DNA from: Bradyrhizobium sp. NFR13
GTDB taxonomy: Bacteria; Pseudomonadota; Alphaproteobacteria; Rhizobiales; Xanthobacteraceae
Length of the DNA stretch: 64,000 nucleotides
Assembly: GCF_900114605.1 (NCBI RefSeq)
Contig: NZ_FOTP01000004.1
Coordinates: forward strand, 248,001-312,000
Reading direction: 5' to 3'
Part shown: in pieces, positions 1 to 9,150 of the stretch
Layout: every line of letters starts with the position of its first letter
Numbering within the stretch: position 1 is the first letter of the stretch
Notes under the pieces: generated by a model
What the model was told of the DNA's origin: nothing
What the model saw: only the letters and a program-made list of their open reading frames with translations
Database searches by the model: none
Program-made: the position numbers and the translations under genes

Positions 1-675
1 CAGGGCGCCCCGGTCGATCTGGTGTTCCAGTCCATCGCCGGGACAGAGGCCACCAATAAAAGCTTCGGCATCGATCTGGCTATCCTGAAAGAGGCCCATA
101 ATGCCGGCCTGTCGCTGAAGCGCGGTACGCTCGGCCAGAACGTCATGTATTTCGAGACCGGGCAGGGCTCGGCTCTGTCGGCCAATGCCCATCACGGCGT
201 CGATCAGCAGACTTTGGAGGCGCGCGCCTATGCCGTGGCCCGCGCGTTCGACCCATTGCTGGTGAACAGCGTCGTCGGCTTCATCGGCCCCGAATATCTC
301 TATGACGGCAAGGAGATTATCCGTGCCGGGCTGGAGGATCATTTCTGCGGCAAGCTGCTCGGCCTGCCGCTCGGGGTCGACGTCTGTTACACCAACCATG
401 CCGAAGCCGATCAGGACGACATGGACAATTTGCTGACGCTGCTGGCGGCAGCGGGTGTGACCTTCGTGATGGGCGTCCCGGGCGCCGACGACGTCATGCT
501 GAACTACCAGTCGACGTCGTTTCATGATGCGCTCTATATCCGCGACCTGTTTGGGCTCAAACGCGCACCGGAATTCGACGACTGGCTGCAACGGGTCGGG
601 CTGTCCGGAGCCGACCTGCGCATTCAGGACCGGGGCGGTCTGCTGCCCGATCTGGCGGCGCGTCTGATCGCCTGA
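1..675 (+). CDS. eutB: Ethanolamine ammonia-lyase large subunit, 3' part (cut by window edge)
   Basis: The frame is open to the left edge, so only the last 224 codons of a protein that is usually about 460 residues are visible. EutB forms the catalytic TIM-barrel subunit of the adenosylcobalamin-dependent enzyme that splits ethanolamine into acetaldehyde and ammonia, together with EutC. Segments typical of the family are SIAGTEA at visible residues 11-17 and GVDVCYTNHAEADQDD at about 126-141. The partner gene eutC is not directly next to it. It lies 1.8 kb downstream at 2501, with hpnP inserted between, although the two subunit genes are normally adjacent. No carboxysome-like eut shell genes are visible in the window. 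The family call is firm; the true start is outside. Confidence 0.95.
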   Translation, partial: QGAPVDLVFQSIAGTEATNKSFGIDLAILKEAHNAGLSLKRGTLGQNVMYFETGQGSALSANAHHGVDQQTLEARAYAVARAFDPLLVNSVVGFIGPEYLYDGKEIIRAGLEDHFCGKLLGLPLGVDVCYTNHAEADQDDMDNLLTLLAAAGVTFVMGVPGADDVMLNYQSTSFHDALYIRDLFGLKRAPEFDDWLQRVGLSGADLRIQDRGGLLPDLAARLIA

Positions 676-822
676 CGTCAATAAACCGTCATGCAGGCTA
701 GCGCTCTGTGCGCACTTGCGCGGAGCTGGTCACGACCTTGTCACCGCTCGCCACAATCTTGAAGAAATTCTGGCCCAGATTCCGACACCGTGATTAGATC
801 GGGGGAAGAATTCGGCAGGAGC

Positions 823-847
823 GGAACGGTTTTATCTGGGCGACGTT
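823..847 (+). promoter_or_regulatory. EcfG-type general stress promoter upstream of hpnP
   Basis: GGAAC (823-827) and CGTT (844-847) are separated by exactly 16 bases, matching the alphaproteobacterial EcfG consensus GGAAC-N16/17-CGTT. It lies 54 bases before the hpnP ATG, in the 225-base eutB-hpnP gap. EcfG control of hpnP has been reported for Rhodopseudomonas palustris TIE-1, which supports the reading; the assignment here rests on the motif and spacing. Confidence 0.8.
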
Positions 848-900
848 ATTGAAGGTTCAGCGCTTATGGGGATCGCTGATGCATTCACAGAGGAATTTTG

Positions 901-2484
901 ATGAGAGCTGAGGGCAGGCAGACAGTCCGACGGGTTCTGTGCGTTTTTCCGCGATACACGTCTTCATTTGGCACGTTTGAATATTCCTATCCTCTCACCG
1001 ACGGCGTTCAGGCCTTCATGCCTCCCCAGGGCTTGCTGCTGATCGCCGCCTACATGCCCGAGAACTGGGAAGTCCGCTTCATCGACGAGAATATCCGGCA
1101 GGCCACGCCGAACGATTTTTTGTGGGCCGAGGCCGTGCTGGTGTCAGGCATGCATATCCAGCGCACGCAGATGAACGACATCTGTTTCCGCGCGCACAGT
1201 TATGATTTGCCTGTGGCGATCGGTGGACCTTCGGTCTCGTCATGCCCCGATTACTACCCGGCTTTCGATTATCTCCATATCGGCGAACTCGGTGATGCCA
1301 CGGATCAACTGATCGATATCCTGGAAAAGGATACGTCGCGCCCGGACCGGCAAGTCGTGCTGAAGACCGCCGATCGCCTGGACATGACCAAGTTTCCGAT
1401 TCCGGCCTATGAGCTGGCCGAGATCCCGCGCTACTTCCTGGGCAGTATCCAGTATTCCAGCGGTTGCCCGTATCAGTGCGAATTTTGCGACATTCCCGGG
1501 CTCTATGGCCGCAATCCGCGCCTGAAGACGCCGGAGCAGATCACCGCCGAGTTGGATAAGCTGCTCGCATGTGGGATCATGGGATCGGTCTATTTCGTCG
1601 ATGACAATTTCATCGGTAACCGCAAGGCTGCCCTCGATCTGCTGCCGCATCTGGTCGCATGGCAGAAAAAAACCGGTTACGTGCTGCGCCTGTCCTGCGA
1701 GGCGACGCTGAACATCGCCAAGCGTCCCGAAATTCTCGAACTGATGCGCGAGGCCTGGTTCGGCACCATCTTCTGCGGCATCGAGACGCCTGATCCCGTC
1801 GCCCTCAAGGCGATGAAGAAGGATCACAACATGATGGTGCCCATCATGGAGGCAATTGAGACGCTGAACCGTTTCGGCATGGAAGTCGTGTCCGGCATCA
1901 TTCTCGGCCTCGATACCGACAAGCCGGAAACCGGACAGCATCTGCTGGAGTTCGTGGAGACGTCGCAGATTCCGCTTTTGACGATCAATCTGCTTCAGGC
2001 GCTGCCACAGACGCCGCTATGGGACCGTTTGAAGAAGGAAGGGCGCCTGAACGAGGATGAGGGGCGCGATTCCAACGTCGACTTCTTGCTGCCTTACGAT
2101 GACGTGGTGAAGAGCTGGCGGCGGGCCATGGGCAGTGCCTATGTGCCGGAAAAGCTGCTCGAGCGTTTCGAATATCAGATCCGCAACACTTATCCCAACC
2201 GGATCAAGCCGCCGATCGGGGCCATGCTGACCTGGAAGAGCATCCGGCTCGGTCTGGTGATGTTACGCAACATCTTCTGGAAGGTCGGCGTGCTCGGCGA
2301 CTACAAGCGTGCCTTCTGGAAATTCGCTTTGCGGCGGCTGGCGCGAGGCGAGATCGAGTATCTGATCAGCGGCATCATGGTGGCGCATCACCTGATCAAT
2401 TTTGCGCGCGATGCGTCCGGCGGCCAGACCAATGCGTCCTATTATTCACTGAAGCTGCAGGATGCTGCCGTTCCGGCCGAATAA
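901..2484 (+). CDS. hpnP: Hopanoid C-2 methylase HpnP (B12-binding radical SAM)
   Basis: This 527-residue protein has the class B radical SAM methylase layout: an N-terminal cobalamin-binding Rossmann-like part (about residues 10-150), then a radical SAM barrel with the 4Fe-4S cluster motif C189-x3-C193-x2-C196 (SSGCPYQCEFC), then an extended C-terminal region. HpnP methylates C-2 of the hopanoid A ring to give 2-methylhopanoids. The ATG at 901 is chosen over the TTG at 898 because AGAGGA (889-894) sits at the right distance from it. The gene is between eutB and eutC; eutC starts 16 bases after its stop, so the two are probably cotranscribed. An EcfG-type promoter precedes it. Family identity is by overall sequence; other B12-radical SAM methylases are the only alternative. 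Confidence 0.93.
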   Translation: MRAEGRQTVRRVLCVFPRYTSSFGTFEYSYPLTDGVQAFMPPQGLLLIAAYMPENWEVRFIDENIRQATPNDFLWAEAVLVSGMHIQRTQMNDICFRAHSYDLPVAIGGPSVSSCPDYYPAFDYLHIGELGDATDQLIDILEKDTSRPDRQVVLKTADRLDMTKFPIPAYELAEIPRYFLGSIQYSSGCPYQCEFCDIPGLYGRNPRLKTPEQITAELDKLLACGIMGSVYFVDDNFIGNRKAALDLLPHLVAWQKKTGYVLRLSCEATLNIAKRPEILELMREAWFGTIFCGIETPDPVALKAMKKDHNMMVPIMEAIETLNRFGMEVVSGIILGLDTDKPETGQHLLEFVETSQIPLLTINLLQALPQTPLWDRLKKEGRLNEDEGRDSNVDFLLPYDDVVKSWRRAMGSAYVPEKLLERFEYQIRNTYPNRIKPPIGAMLTWKSIRLGLVMLRNIFWKVGVLGDYKRAFWKFALRRLARGEIEYLISGIMVAHHLINFARDASGGQTNASYYSLKLQDAAVPAE

Positions 2485-2500
2485 GCGATAGGCTGGCGTC

Positions 2501-3286
2501 ATGACAGATCGGAATGACATGACGCCACCTTTGCGGCGGCGCTCTCTCGCGGAGCTGCGTGCACTGACCCCGGCGCGTGTCGGGCTCGGCCGGGTCGGAG
2601 CCAGTCTGACGACACAGGCCCTGCTTGATTTCACGCTCGACCATGCCCGCGCACGTGACGCGGTCCATGCGCCCTTTGAGGTTGAAACCGTCGCAGCCGG
2701 ATTGGCCGGGCAGGCGACGAGCGTGCTGGTTGTAATGAGCCAGGTCGCGGATCGTGCCGATTACCTTAAGCGCCCTGATCTCGGCCGCCGACTGTCTCGC
2801 GAGTCGCGGGAGCTGCTTGAAGGGCGCAACAGCGCCGCGTGCGATCTGGTGATCGTGATCGCGGATGGTCTGTCTCCGGCTGCCGTGAATGCGCATGCAC
2901 TTGGCTTGCTGAACGCGTTGATGCCCAAATTGGCTGGGTTCGGGATCGGCGCCGTTTTGGTTGCAGGCGGCGCCAGGGTCGCGCTTGGCGACGAGATCGG
3001 TGCATTGCTGAAGGCCCGGATGACGATCATGCTGATCGGCGAACGGCCGGGTCTGTCGGCGCCGCAGAGTCTCGGTGCCTACCTGACCTTCGCACCGCAG
3101 CCGGGTCTCACTGACGCCGCGCGCAATTGCGTGTCGAACATCCAGGCTGCCGGCCTTTCGTTCGAGGAGGCAGCGAGCAAGATTGCGTGGCTGGCGCGTG
3201 AAGGGTTGAGCCGCGGCATGACCGGTGTGGCTCTGAAGGACGAAAGTGGCCTGCAACTGGCGACATCTCTCGCTGCGCCCGCCTGA
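2501..3286 (+). CDS. eutC: Ethanolamine ammonia-lyase small subunit
   Basis: The 261-residue protein fits EutC in length and in its N-terminal segment [23 protein letters not shown], shortened here to the key run [11 protein letters not shown] at about residues 23-33. EutC completes the adenosylcobalamin-binding site of the EutB6C6 lyase. Further matches are the segment with [23 protein letters not shown] (residues about 75-97; key part YLKRPDLGR) and a C-terminal region where the family binds nucleotide. It follows hpnP by 16 bases, not eutB, so its transcription may depend partly on the hpnP promoter. About 215 bases without a gene separate it from the next gene. Assignment is by family resemblance and by the eutB gene upstream. 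Confidence 0.92.
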   Translation: MTDRNDMTPPLRRRSLAELRALTPARVGLGRVGASLTTQALLDFTLDHARARDAVHAPFEVETVAAGLAGQATSVLVVMSQVADRADYLKRPDLGRRLSRESRELLEGRNSAACDLVIVIADGLSPAAVNAHALGLLNALMPKLAGFGIGAVLVAGGARVALGDEIGALLKARMTIMLIGERPGLSAPQSLGAYLTFAPQPGLTDAARNCVSNIQAAGLSFEEAASKIAWLAREGLSRGMTGVALKDESGLQLATSLAAPA

Positions 3287-3500
3287 GACAACAGCCTCTG
3301 CGCTCTATTTTGTGACCTGAAACGCAACCTGCGCGCGCGCGCCGCCTTGCGATATGTCATGCAGACCTGCTACATCTGCGCGCGCCAAATTTACCGCATG
3401 TTTTCAAGGGCTAGCGCTGTTCGGTACCGCCGATTCCAGCCTTACTGCTGCCCGCGACGCTTGCTAGGCAGACGCCGTCGACGACAGGACTGGATAAGGC

Positions 3501-5870
3501 ATGCACGATAAGGTTCCCCACGACGCGGATACGAATAAATTGCGAAAGGGGCCGGTCAGCATCGCCTTTGGGCTCGAACGCATCGGTCTGATCGCGGTGA
3601 AGGCGCCGGTACTATCCTGCGTGATTCTGCTCGCGCTGGTGATCGGTGCGATTTTCGGCATCCAGCGCATCAAGATCGACGATTCGCTGAGCCAGCTGTT
3701 CCGCTCCGACAGCAAGGAATATCGGCAATACGAGGAAGTGACCAAGCGCTTCCCGTCCACCGAGTTTGACGTGCTCGTCGTGATCGAGGGCAAGACGCTG
3801 CTCGCGCGCGAGAACCTCGAAAAGATGCGTGACCTCGTCACCGATCTGCAACTGGTCGATGGCGTCCGCGGTTTGATCTCGATTTTCTCGGCACGTCAGA
3901 CACCGGCCCCTGGCAAACTGCCGGCTGCATTGTTCCCCAATGAGCTTCCTCAGGGCGCCGACTACGACAAGTTCATCGAGACGGTAAAGCAGAACGAACT
4001 CATTCGCGGCAAGTTGTTGTCCGACGACGGAACTCTGGCGCTGGTGGTTCTGTCACTCGATCCGGCCGTGGTCAGCAACAACAAGCTGACAGGCGTCGTT
4101 GCCGATATCCGCAAGACCATGAACGACGATCTGGCCAATAGCGGTCTGACCAAGGAACTGTCGGGCGTGCCGGTGATGCAGCTCGAAATCCGCAATGCGG
4201 TCGAGCGCGACGGTCTGATCTATAACATCGCCGGTATCCTGGCCGGCTGCATCATCGCCATCATCTTCTTCCGGAAGGTCTCGTTCATGATTGTGGCGGC
4301 GTTCCCGCCGCTGCTCGCGATCCTCTTGTCGCTCGGCGTGCTCGGCTGGGCCGGCTTCAGCCTCAACATGTTCCTCAACGTGATGACGCCGCTGATCATG
4401 GTGATCAGTTTTGCCGACTCGATGCAGCTCACTTTCGCGGCGCGTGACCGGCTGATTGCAGGCGAGGACAAGTATTCGGCCTTTACGAATGCGGTCCGTG
4501 TCGTGGGTCCGGCTTGCGTCCTGACGCATGGCACCGCCGGCATTTCCTTTCTCGCCTTGCAGTTCTCGGATTCTGATCTGATCCGCGCCTTCGGCGAAGC
4601 CGGGCTCGCGGCGACCATCATTGCACTGCTCGCCGTGTTGTCGCTCGTGCCGGTGTTCGGCGTGCTGCTGGTGCGCAACGAGAAGATTTTCGCGCAGAAG
4701 TTCCAGACTGCCGACGCCGGTGTGCAGGCGCTGCGTGCGTTCTGTTACTGGATCGCGGTCCGCATGGTCGGTCGTCCCGGCCTGTTCAGTCTGATCTCGC
4801 TGATCGTCGTCGTCGGATTGGGCGTGGTCTATGCGAATCTCGAACCGCGCTATCGACTCGCCGATCAGGTGCCGGACAAGGAGCAGGCGGTTGCGGCCAG
4901 TGGGCGCCTCGACGCCAAGCTGACCGGCGCCAATCCGATCGATGTGCTGATCGAATTTCCGAAGGGCGCCGATCTGTATTCGCCGGACACGCTTCAGACC
5001 ATCGCCGAAGTCCACGCCATGGTCGAGAAGCAGGCCGGCGTGGGTAACGTCTGGTCGCTGGAGACGCTGCGGCGCTGGCTGGCGGAGAAGGCCGGCTCGA
5101 CCGATGTCGCGACGCTGAAGGAATATGTCAGCGTGATCCCCGAACATCTGGTGCGCCGCTTTATCTCGGCAGATCAGACGGCGGTGGTGGTGTCTGGCCG
5201 TGTGCCCGACAGCGATTCGAGCCAGATCCTGCCGGTGGTCGACAAGCTCGACACCGCGCTGAACGCCGTCCGCACCAAGCACCCCGGCTATGAGATCGCG
5301 GTGACTGGTCTCTCGGCTATCGCGGCGCGCAACAGCGCCGGCATGATCGAGAAGCTCAATCACGGCCTGACCATCGAATTCGGATTGGTCGCCGTCTTCA
5401 TCGGCCTCGCATTCCGCTCATGGGTGGTGATGCTGGCCTGTATCCTGCCGGGCATCTTCCCGGTGGTGCTGGCCGGCTTTGTCTTGTGGCTGCTCGGGGA
5501 GGGGCTGCAATTTGCCAGTGTGGTGGCACTGACGGTGTCCTTCGGCCTCGGCCTCAGCGCCACAATCCACTTCCTCAATCGCTTGCGTCTGGAAGACACG
5601 CCGGGCACCGATCCCGCGATCGCCGTCGAGCGTGCGACTGTGCTCGTTGGTCCCGCGCTGATCCTGACCACGGTAGTGCTGGCCTGCGGCCTCGTGGTGA
5701 CGGTGTTCTCGGATCTGCCGTCGCTGCGGCTGTTCGGCTGGCTCAGCGCCTTCTCCATGGTGGCAGCATTGGTCGCCGACCTGTTCATCCTGCGCCCGAC
5801 CGCCATGTGGCTGATCAATCTGCAGCAGCGCCTCACGGGCAGTTCCGTTCTTGCGAAGCAAGAGAAGTAG
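3501..5870 (+). CDS. RND superfamily (MMPL/HAE3-type) exporter
   Basis: A 789-residue inner-membrane protein with the duplicated RND layout. One membrane helix at about residues 33-55 is followed by a large periplasmic loop (about 56-235), then a block of five helices (about 240-395), then a second unit with a helix at about 430-450, another periplasmic loop, and a final helix block (about 625-770). Relatives of this length are proton-driven transporters of lipids and other hydrophobic compounds, and work without a dedicated adaptor. It is distinct in sequence from hpnN at 15804, which is 862 residues. Position between the hpnP-eutC pair and hpnC suggests a link to hopanoid or envelope lipid movement, but that is inference. 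It ends 31 bases before a two-way terminator. Confidence 0.85.
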   Translation: MHDKVPHDADTNKLRKGPVSIAFGLERIGLIAVKAPVLSCVILLALVIGAIFGIQRIKIDDSLSQLFRSDSKEYRQYEEVTKRFPSTEFDVLVVIEGKTLLARENLEKMRDLVTDLQLVDGVRGLISIFSARQTPAPGKLPAALFPNELPQGADYDKFIETVKQNELIRGKLLSDDGTLALVVLSLDPAVVSNNKLTGVVADIRKTMNDDLANSGLTKELSGVPVMQLEIRNAVERDGLIYNIAGILAGCIIAIIFFRKVSFMIVAAFPPLLAILLSLGVLGWAGFSLNMFLNVMTPLIMVISFADSMQLTFAARDRLIAGEDKYSAFTNAVRVVGPACVLTHGTAGISFLALQFSDSDLIRAFGEAGLAATIIALLAVLSLVPVFGVLLVRNEKIFAQKFQTADAGVQALRAFCYWIAVRMVGRPGLFSLISLIVVVGLGVVYANLEPRYRLADQVPDKEQAVAASGRLDAKLTGANPIDVLIEFPKGADLYSPDTLQTIAEVHAMVEKQAGVGNVWSLETLRRWLAEKAGSTDVATLKEYVSVIPEHLVRRFISADQTAVVVSGRVPDSDSSQILPVVDKLDTALNAVRTKHPGYEIAVTGLSAIAARNSAGMIEKLNHGLTIEFGLVAVFIGLAFRSWVVMLACILPGIFPVVLAGFVLWLLGEGLQFASVVALTVSFGLGLSATIHFLNRLRLEDTPGTDPAIAVERATVLVGPALILTTVVLACGLVVTVFSDLPSLRLFGWLSAFSMVAALVADLFILRPTAMWLINLQQRLTGSSVLAKQEK

Positions 5871-5900
5871 TCAGCTGCCCCACAGCGAGGATCATCAAAT

Positions 5901-5937
5901 AAAAAAAAAAGCCCCCGGATCGCTCCGGGGGCTTTTT
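5901..5937. terminator. Bidirectional intrinsic terminator
   Basis: Perfect 9-bp stem GCCCCCGGA (5911-5919) with TCCGGGGGC (5924-5932), four-base loop, T5 on the plus side and an A run of ten or more on the other side. It ends the RND gene on the plus strand and the convergent small secreted protein gene on the minus strand. Confidence 0.93.
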
Positions 5938-5959
5938 GTGAATGGTGTGGAAGCTGGCG

Positions 5960-6460
5960 TCAGCCCTTGACCATGTTGATCGAGACGCCGCGAATTTCAC
6001 CCTTGGAGCTGATCGACACCGACTGCTTGTTGCCCCGGGTTGTCAGCGTGATGTTGGCCGCAAAGCCTGCGGCCTCGACGAAGACATCGATCTGGCCCCC
6101 GCCGGCCTTGCCAACCAGATTGCCGTAGACATTGCGGCTGGCTTCGCTCCAGCTGCCAGACACGTTGTTGCCCTGGCTGGTGACATTGCTGGAGAGGTCG
6201 AACTTGTAGCTGTCGCTGGCGCAGCGCAGCGTCTGCGCCAGAGCGCTGCCACCGCCATCCACCTTGTAGGTCGCCCGGCAACGAATGCGCTCCGACGACC
6301 CGTCCGACATCGACACCGTTCCGGTACCGCTCCAGGCCCCGTCGAAGCCGGCAAACGGTCCGGACTGGGCATGGCTCGCGGATACCGACAGCAGCAGGAT
6401 CGCGCCAGCGCCGGCAGCCTTGAGGGCGTGCCCGAACCGCTTTGCAGAATGGAATGTCAT
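5960..6460 (-). CDS. Secreted protein of unknown function
   Basis: A 166-residue protein with a clear Sec signal peptide: a basic start, a hydrophobic stretch AGAGAILLLSVSA, and a probable cut after ASHAQ (about residue 32). The mature part is glycine/serine rich with two Cys (about residues 61 and 80) that could form one disulphide, and it is predicted to be mostly beta strand. The sequence GAWSGTGTV at the mature start resembles small periplasmic proteins common in Bradyrhizobium relatives. No enzymatic motif was seen. It runs convergent to the RND gene and shares its terminator. GGGAAAA lies just upstream of the ATG. Confidence 0.75.
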   Translation of the reverse strand: MTFHSAKRFGHALKAAGAGAILLLSVSASHAQSGPFAGFDGAWSGTGTVSMSDGSSERIRCRATYKVDGGGSALAQTLRCASDSYKFDLSSNVTSQGNNVSGSWSEASRNVYGNLVGKAGGGQIDVFVEAAGFAANITLTTRGNKQSVSISSKGEIRGVSINMVKG

Positions 6461-6943
6461 GTAAGTTTTCCCAAAATAGCGCTGTGTGTAACCGAGCTAT
6501 GCCGCGCCTCATCGAAGCTTAAGTGTCGCTGCACACCTTTAGGTTCAATGGATCAATCATAATTAGACGATTGTAAAAGTAACATGTCACCGCTCACAAG
6601 CTGAAGGTTCCCCGACACGGAACACGGTGGTGGATACTATCGTGACGTCGTTGCTGAGATCCCGGGCCGCTACCGCGCGGGTCGGACTAATTGTCCTAAA
6701 ATACTGTTTTTATGCTGCGGGTTGGGCAGGATCGGGCCGGGCGCCGATACGTGAACAGGTGCAAGTTTTGGCCGCATTTGTCAGCGCTTGTCGTGGCAGC
6801 GGAGCTCTGTGTCTTGATTGCATCCATCGCCTCGAATTCGCCGATGTACCTGAAGATAAGGCCTTTCCTGACGATGCGAATGTTTCAGTTTATGCTATGC
6901 ACCACGCGGGCTGTGAATCTCGCCACCATATTGAAGGAAGACA
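6461..6943. other. Intergenic stretch, 483 bases, no gene seen
   Basis: This gap separates two divergently read secreted-protein genes and probably holds both promoters. It is more AT-rich than its flanks around 6540-6720. Short open frames in it have no start signal or recognisable product, and no repeat, RNA or hairpin with a T run was found. Confidence 0.5.
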
Positions 6944-7186
6944 ATGCGTAAATTTCTCCTGGTACTGTCCGTGCTTTCCGCATCTGCCTCGACCGGCGCA
7001 TTGGCCCAGCAAAATCAGCCCCGCAGCGGCACCGACGCGGAGCAGAAGGCCTGCACCCGCGACGTGCAGAAGCTCTGCCGCAACGTGATGGATCAGGGCG
7101 ACCTCGTGGTTCTGTCCTGCCTCAAGGAAAACCGCCCCAAGATCAGCAAGGCCTGCAACGACGTGCTGGTCAGCCACGGCCAATAA
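6944..7186 (+). CDS. Small secreted cysteine-rich repeat protein
   Basis: An 80-residue protein with a signal peptide (hydrophobic LLVLSVLSASAS, probable cut after GALAQ at about residue 22) and a mature part with four cysteines spaced CTRDVQKLC...CLKENRPKISKAC. This matches the short cysteine-rich repeat family (the GLG1-type repeat, Pfam 00839) often found as single-repeat proteins in rhizobia. The function is unknown; two disulphides in the periplasm are likely. AAGGA lies before the ATG. It is read in the same direction as the hopanoid operon that begins 230 bases downstream, which is the only hint of a link. Confidence 0.75.
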   Translation: MRKFLLVLSVLSASASTGALAQQNQPRSGTDAEQKACTRDVQKLCRNVMDQGDLVVLSCLKENRPKISKACNDVLVSHGQ

Positions 7187-7417
7187 ACCCGCCCCGATGC
7201 GAGATTTCGGGCTCGTGGCGCCGTTTTGGTCTCGCCGCGAGCCCGCTAAGACGTGATCCGGCCCGGCGCTGGCTGCGGCCGAAAGTGGCATATTGGCATT
7301 GGTTTCACCGGCCAATTTGCCCTATATGGGGGCTCGCGGCCGACCCCGCCTGCCGGTATTACCGGACCTTGGCGGCCCCCGAGCCACCCCGTTTAAATCC
7401 AACGTAGCCAGTTCTGG

Positions 7418-8299
7418 ATGACCCCTGCGAGCGAACTGCGATCCGGCAAGACCGATCGTGACGAGAATTTTCCTGTCGCGTCGTGGATTATCCATCCGCG
7501 CCACCGGGCGCTGATTCTTGCCTTCTATAATTTCGTCCGGACCGCCGATGACATTGCCGATCACGCGCTGCTCGATGCCTCGAGTAAGCTTGCCATGCTT
7601 GACGAGCTAGAGACTGGGCTGCTTGGCAAGCATGACGAGCAGCCCGAGGCCGTCACGCTTCGAGAGGCGTTTGCGGAACGCGGCATGCCGCCGCGTCATG
7701 CGCTCGATCTGCTCACCGCGTTCCGTATGGACGTCACCAAGCTGCGCTACGCCGATTGGGACGAGCTGATCCACTATTGCTCGTTTTCGGCCATGCCGGT
7801 CGGACGTTTCATGCTCGAAGTGCACGGCGAGGATAAAGCGACCTGGCGGGCGTCTGACGCGATCTGCGCTGCGCTGCAAATTAACAATCACTTGCAGGAT
7901 TGCGGCAAGGACTATCGCGATCTCGACCGTGTCTATCTCCCGCAGGATATCATGCAGCGCCATGGCGTCAGCGTCGAAGCGCTCGAACAGCCGAAATCGT
8001 CGCCGGCACTGCTCGGGTGTCTCCGCGAGATCGTGGCCCGCAACGAGGCCCTGCTGCGCGAGGGCGACAGCCTTACGGCGCATATCGCGGATACGCGGTT
8101 TGCCTGCAACATTGCGGTGATCGAGAAGTTCGCCTGGGAAATCTCAAAGCTGCTGCGGGTGCGCGATCCGCTGGTCGAGAAAGTGCATCTCTCCAAGTCG
8201 AGCATGGCCGGTTATGCGCTCGCGGCGATCGCGGGCTGCCTGTGGCATCGCACGACCACGAGCGCGCCGGTACCTCGTTCGACGACGCCAGGCGCATGA
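7418..8299 (+). CDS. hpnC: Squalene biosynthesis enzyme HpnC (hydroxysqualene synthase step)
   Basis: A 293-residue all-helical prenyl transferase of the squalene/phytoene synthase fold. In the HpnCDE route HpnD makes presqualene diphosphate from two farnesyl diphosphates, HpnC turns it into hydroxysqualene, and HpnE reduces that to squalene. The first Asp-rich motif is ADDIAD (residues 43-48) and the second lies in NHLQDCGKDYRD (about 156-167). It is the first gene of the hpnCDE-shc-hpnG operon, and its stop overlaps the hpnD start by four bases (ATGA at 8296-8299), pointing to coupled translation. Confidence 0.95.
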   Translation: MTPASELRSGKTDRDENFPVASWIIHPRHRALILAFYNFVRTADDIADHALLDASSKLAMLDELETGLLGKHDEQPEAVTLREAFAERGMPPRHALDLLTAFRMDVTKLRYADWDELIHYCSFSAMPVGRFMLEVHGEDKATWRASDAICAALQINNHLQDCGKDYRDLDRVYLPQDIMQRHGVSVEALEQPKSSPALLGCLREIVARNEALLREGDSLTAHIADTRFACNIAVIEKFAWEISKLLRVRDPLVEKVHLSKSSMAGYALAAIAGCLWHRTTTSAPVPRSTTPGA

Positions 8300-9150
8300 A
8301 CCAGATGACCAGCCAGGTGAATAATAGCGAACCTCAGAGCGAGGTTCAGGGCGTTGCTGCCGGCAGTTCGTTCTATGCCGCAATGCGCATTCTGCCGCGT
8401 GCCCAGCGCGATGCGATGTTCCAGATCTACAGCTTCTGCCGTCAGGTTGACGATATCGCGGATTCCGATGGTCCGCGCGACGTCAGGCTCGCTGATATGC
8501 AGCAGTGGCGCGCAGATATTGATGCGCTCTATGCAGGCAATCCGCCGGCTCGTGTGCGCGACTATGTCGGACCGATCAAGCAGTTCGGGATGCGCAAGGA
8601 GGATTTCATCGCCGTCATCGACGGCATGGAGATGGATATCCCCGCGGATATTCGCGCGCCCGATGACGCAACGCTCGATCTGTATTGCGATCGTGTTGCC
8701 AGTGCCGTCGGCCGCCTGTCGGTGAAGGTGTTCGGCATGCCGGACGAGGACGGTATCCTGCTTGCGCATCATCTCGGCCGTGCGCTGCAGATCACCAATA
8801 TTCTGCGCGATATCGATGAAGACGCCGGCATCGGCCGTCTCTATCTGCCGCGTGAACTGCTCTATCACGCCGGCATCACGTCGAGTGATCCGGACGTGGT
8901 GCGAGCCAGCCCGGCATTGCCGAAGGTTTGTGTGCCGCTGGTGAAGCGGGCGCAGGCGCATTTCAAAAAGTCCGACGAGATCATGGCGCGCAACAAGCGC
9001 CGCGTGGTGCGCGCGCCACGGATCATGTCGAAATATTATCACGCTATCCTGGAATTGCTGGTGGCGCGCGGCTTTGCTTTGCCACGCGACCCCGTTCGTC
9101 TCGGCAAGGCCTCCAAGATAGCGATTCTGCTGCGATACGCGATTATCTGA
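8296..9150 (+). CDS. hpnD: Presqualene diphosphate synthase HpnD
   Basis: A 284-residue squalene/phytoene synthase family enzyme that condenses two farnesyl diphosphates to presqualene diphosphate. Asp-rich motifs are VDDIAD (residues 51-56) and NILRDIDED (about residue 176 on), and RLYLPRELL follows as in phytoene synthases. The start is placed at the ATG overlapping the hpnC stop; the same open frame extends upstream inside hpnC but has no family sequence there. Its TGA shares one base with the hpnE ATG at 9150. A cytoplasmic, membrane-associated role is expected. Confidence 0.95.
   Translation: MNQMTSQVNNSEPQSEVQGVAAGSSFYAAMRILPRAQRDAMFQIYSFCRQVDDIADSDGPRDVRLADMQQWRADIDALYAGNPPARVRDYVGPIKQFGMRKEDFIAVIDGMEMDIPADIRAPDDATLDLYCDRVASAVGRLSVKVFGMPDEDGILLAHHLGRALQITNILRDIDEDAGIGRLYLPRELLYHAGITSSDPDVVRASPALPKVCVPLVKRAQAHFKKSDEIMARNKRRVVRAPRIMSKYYHAILELLVARGFALPRDPVRLGKASKIAILLRYAII

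Noticed and set aside
4053-5363. Minus-strand open frame of 436 codons opposite the RND exporter
   Set aside because: Antisense shadow; the exporter has clear membrane topology and family layout.
6627-7088. Open frame of 153 codons upstream of and across the cysteine-rich protein
   Set aside because: It is out of frame with the clear signal-peptide gene at 6944 and lacks any ribosome site or family.
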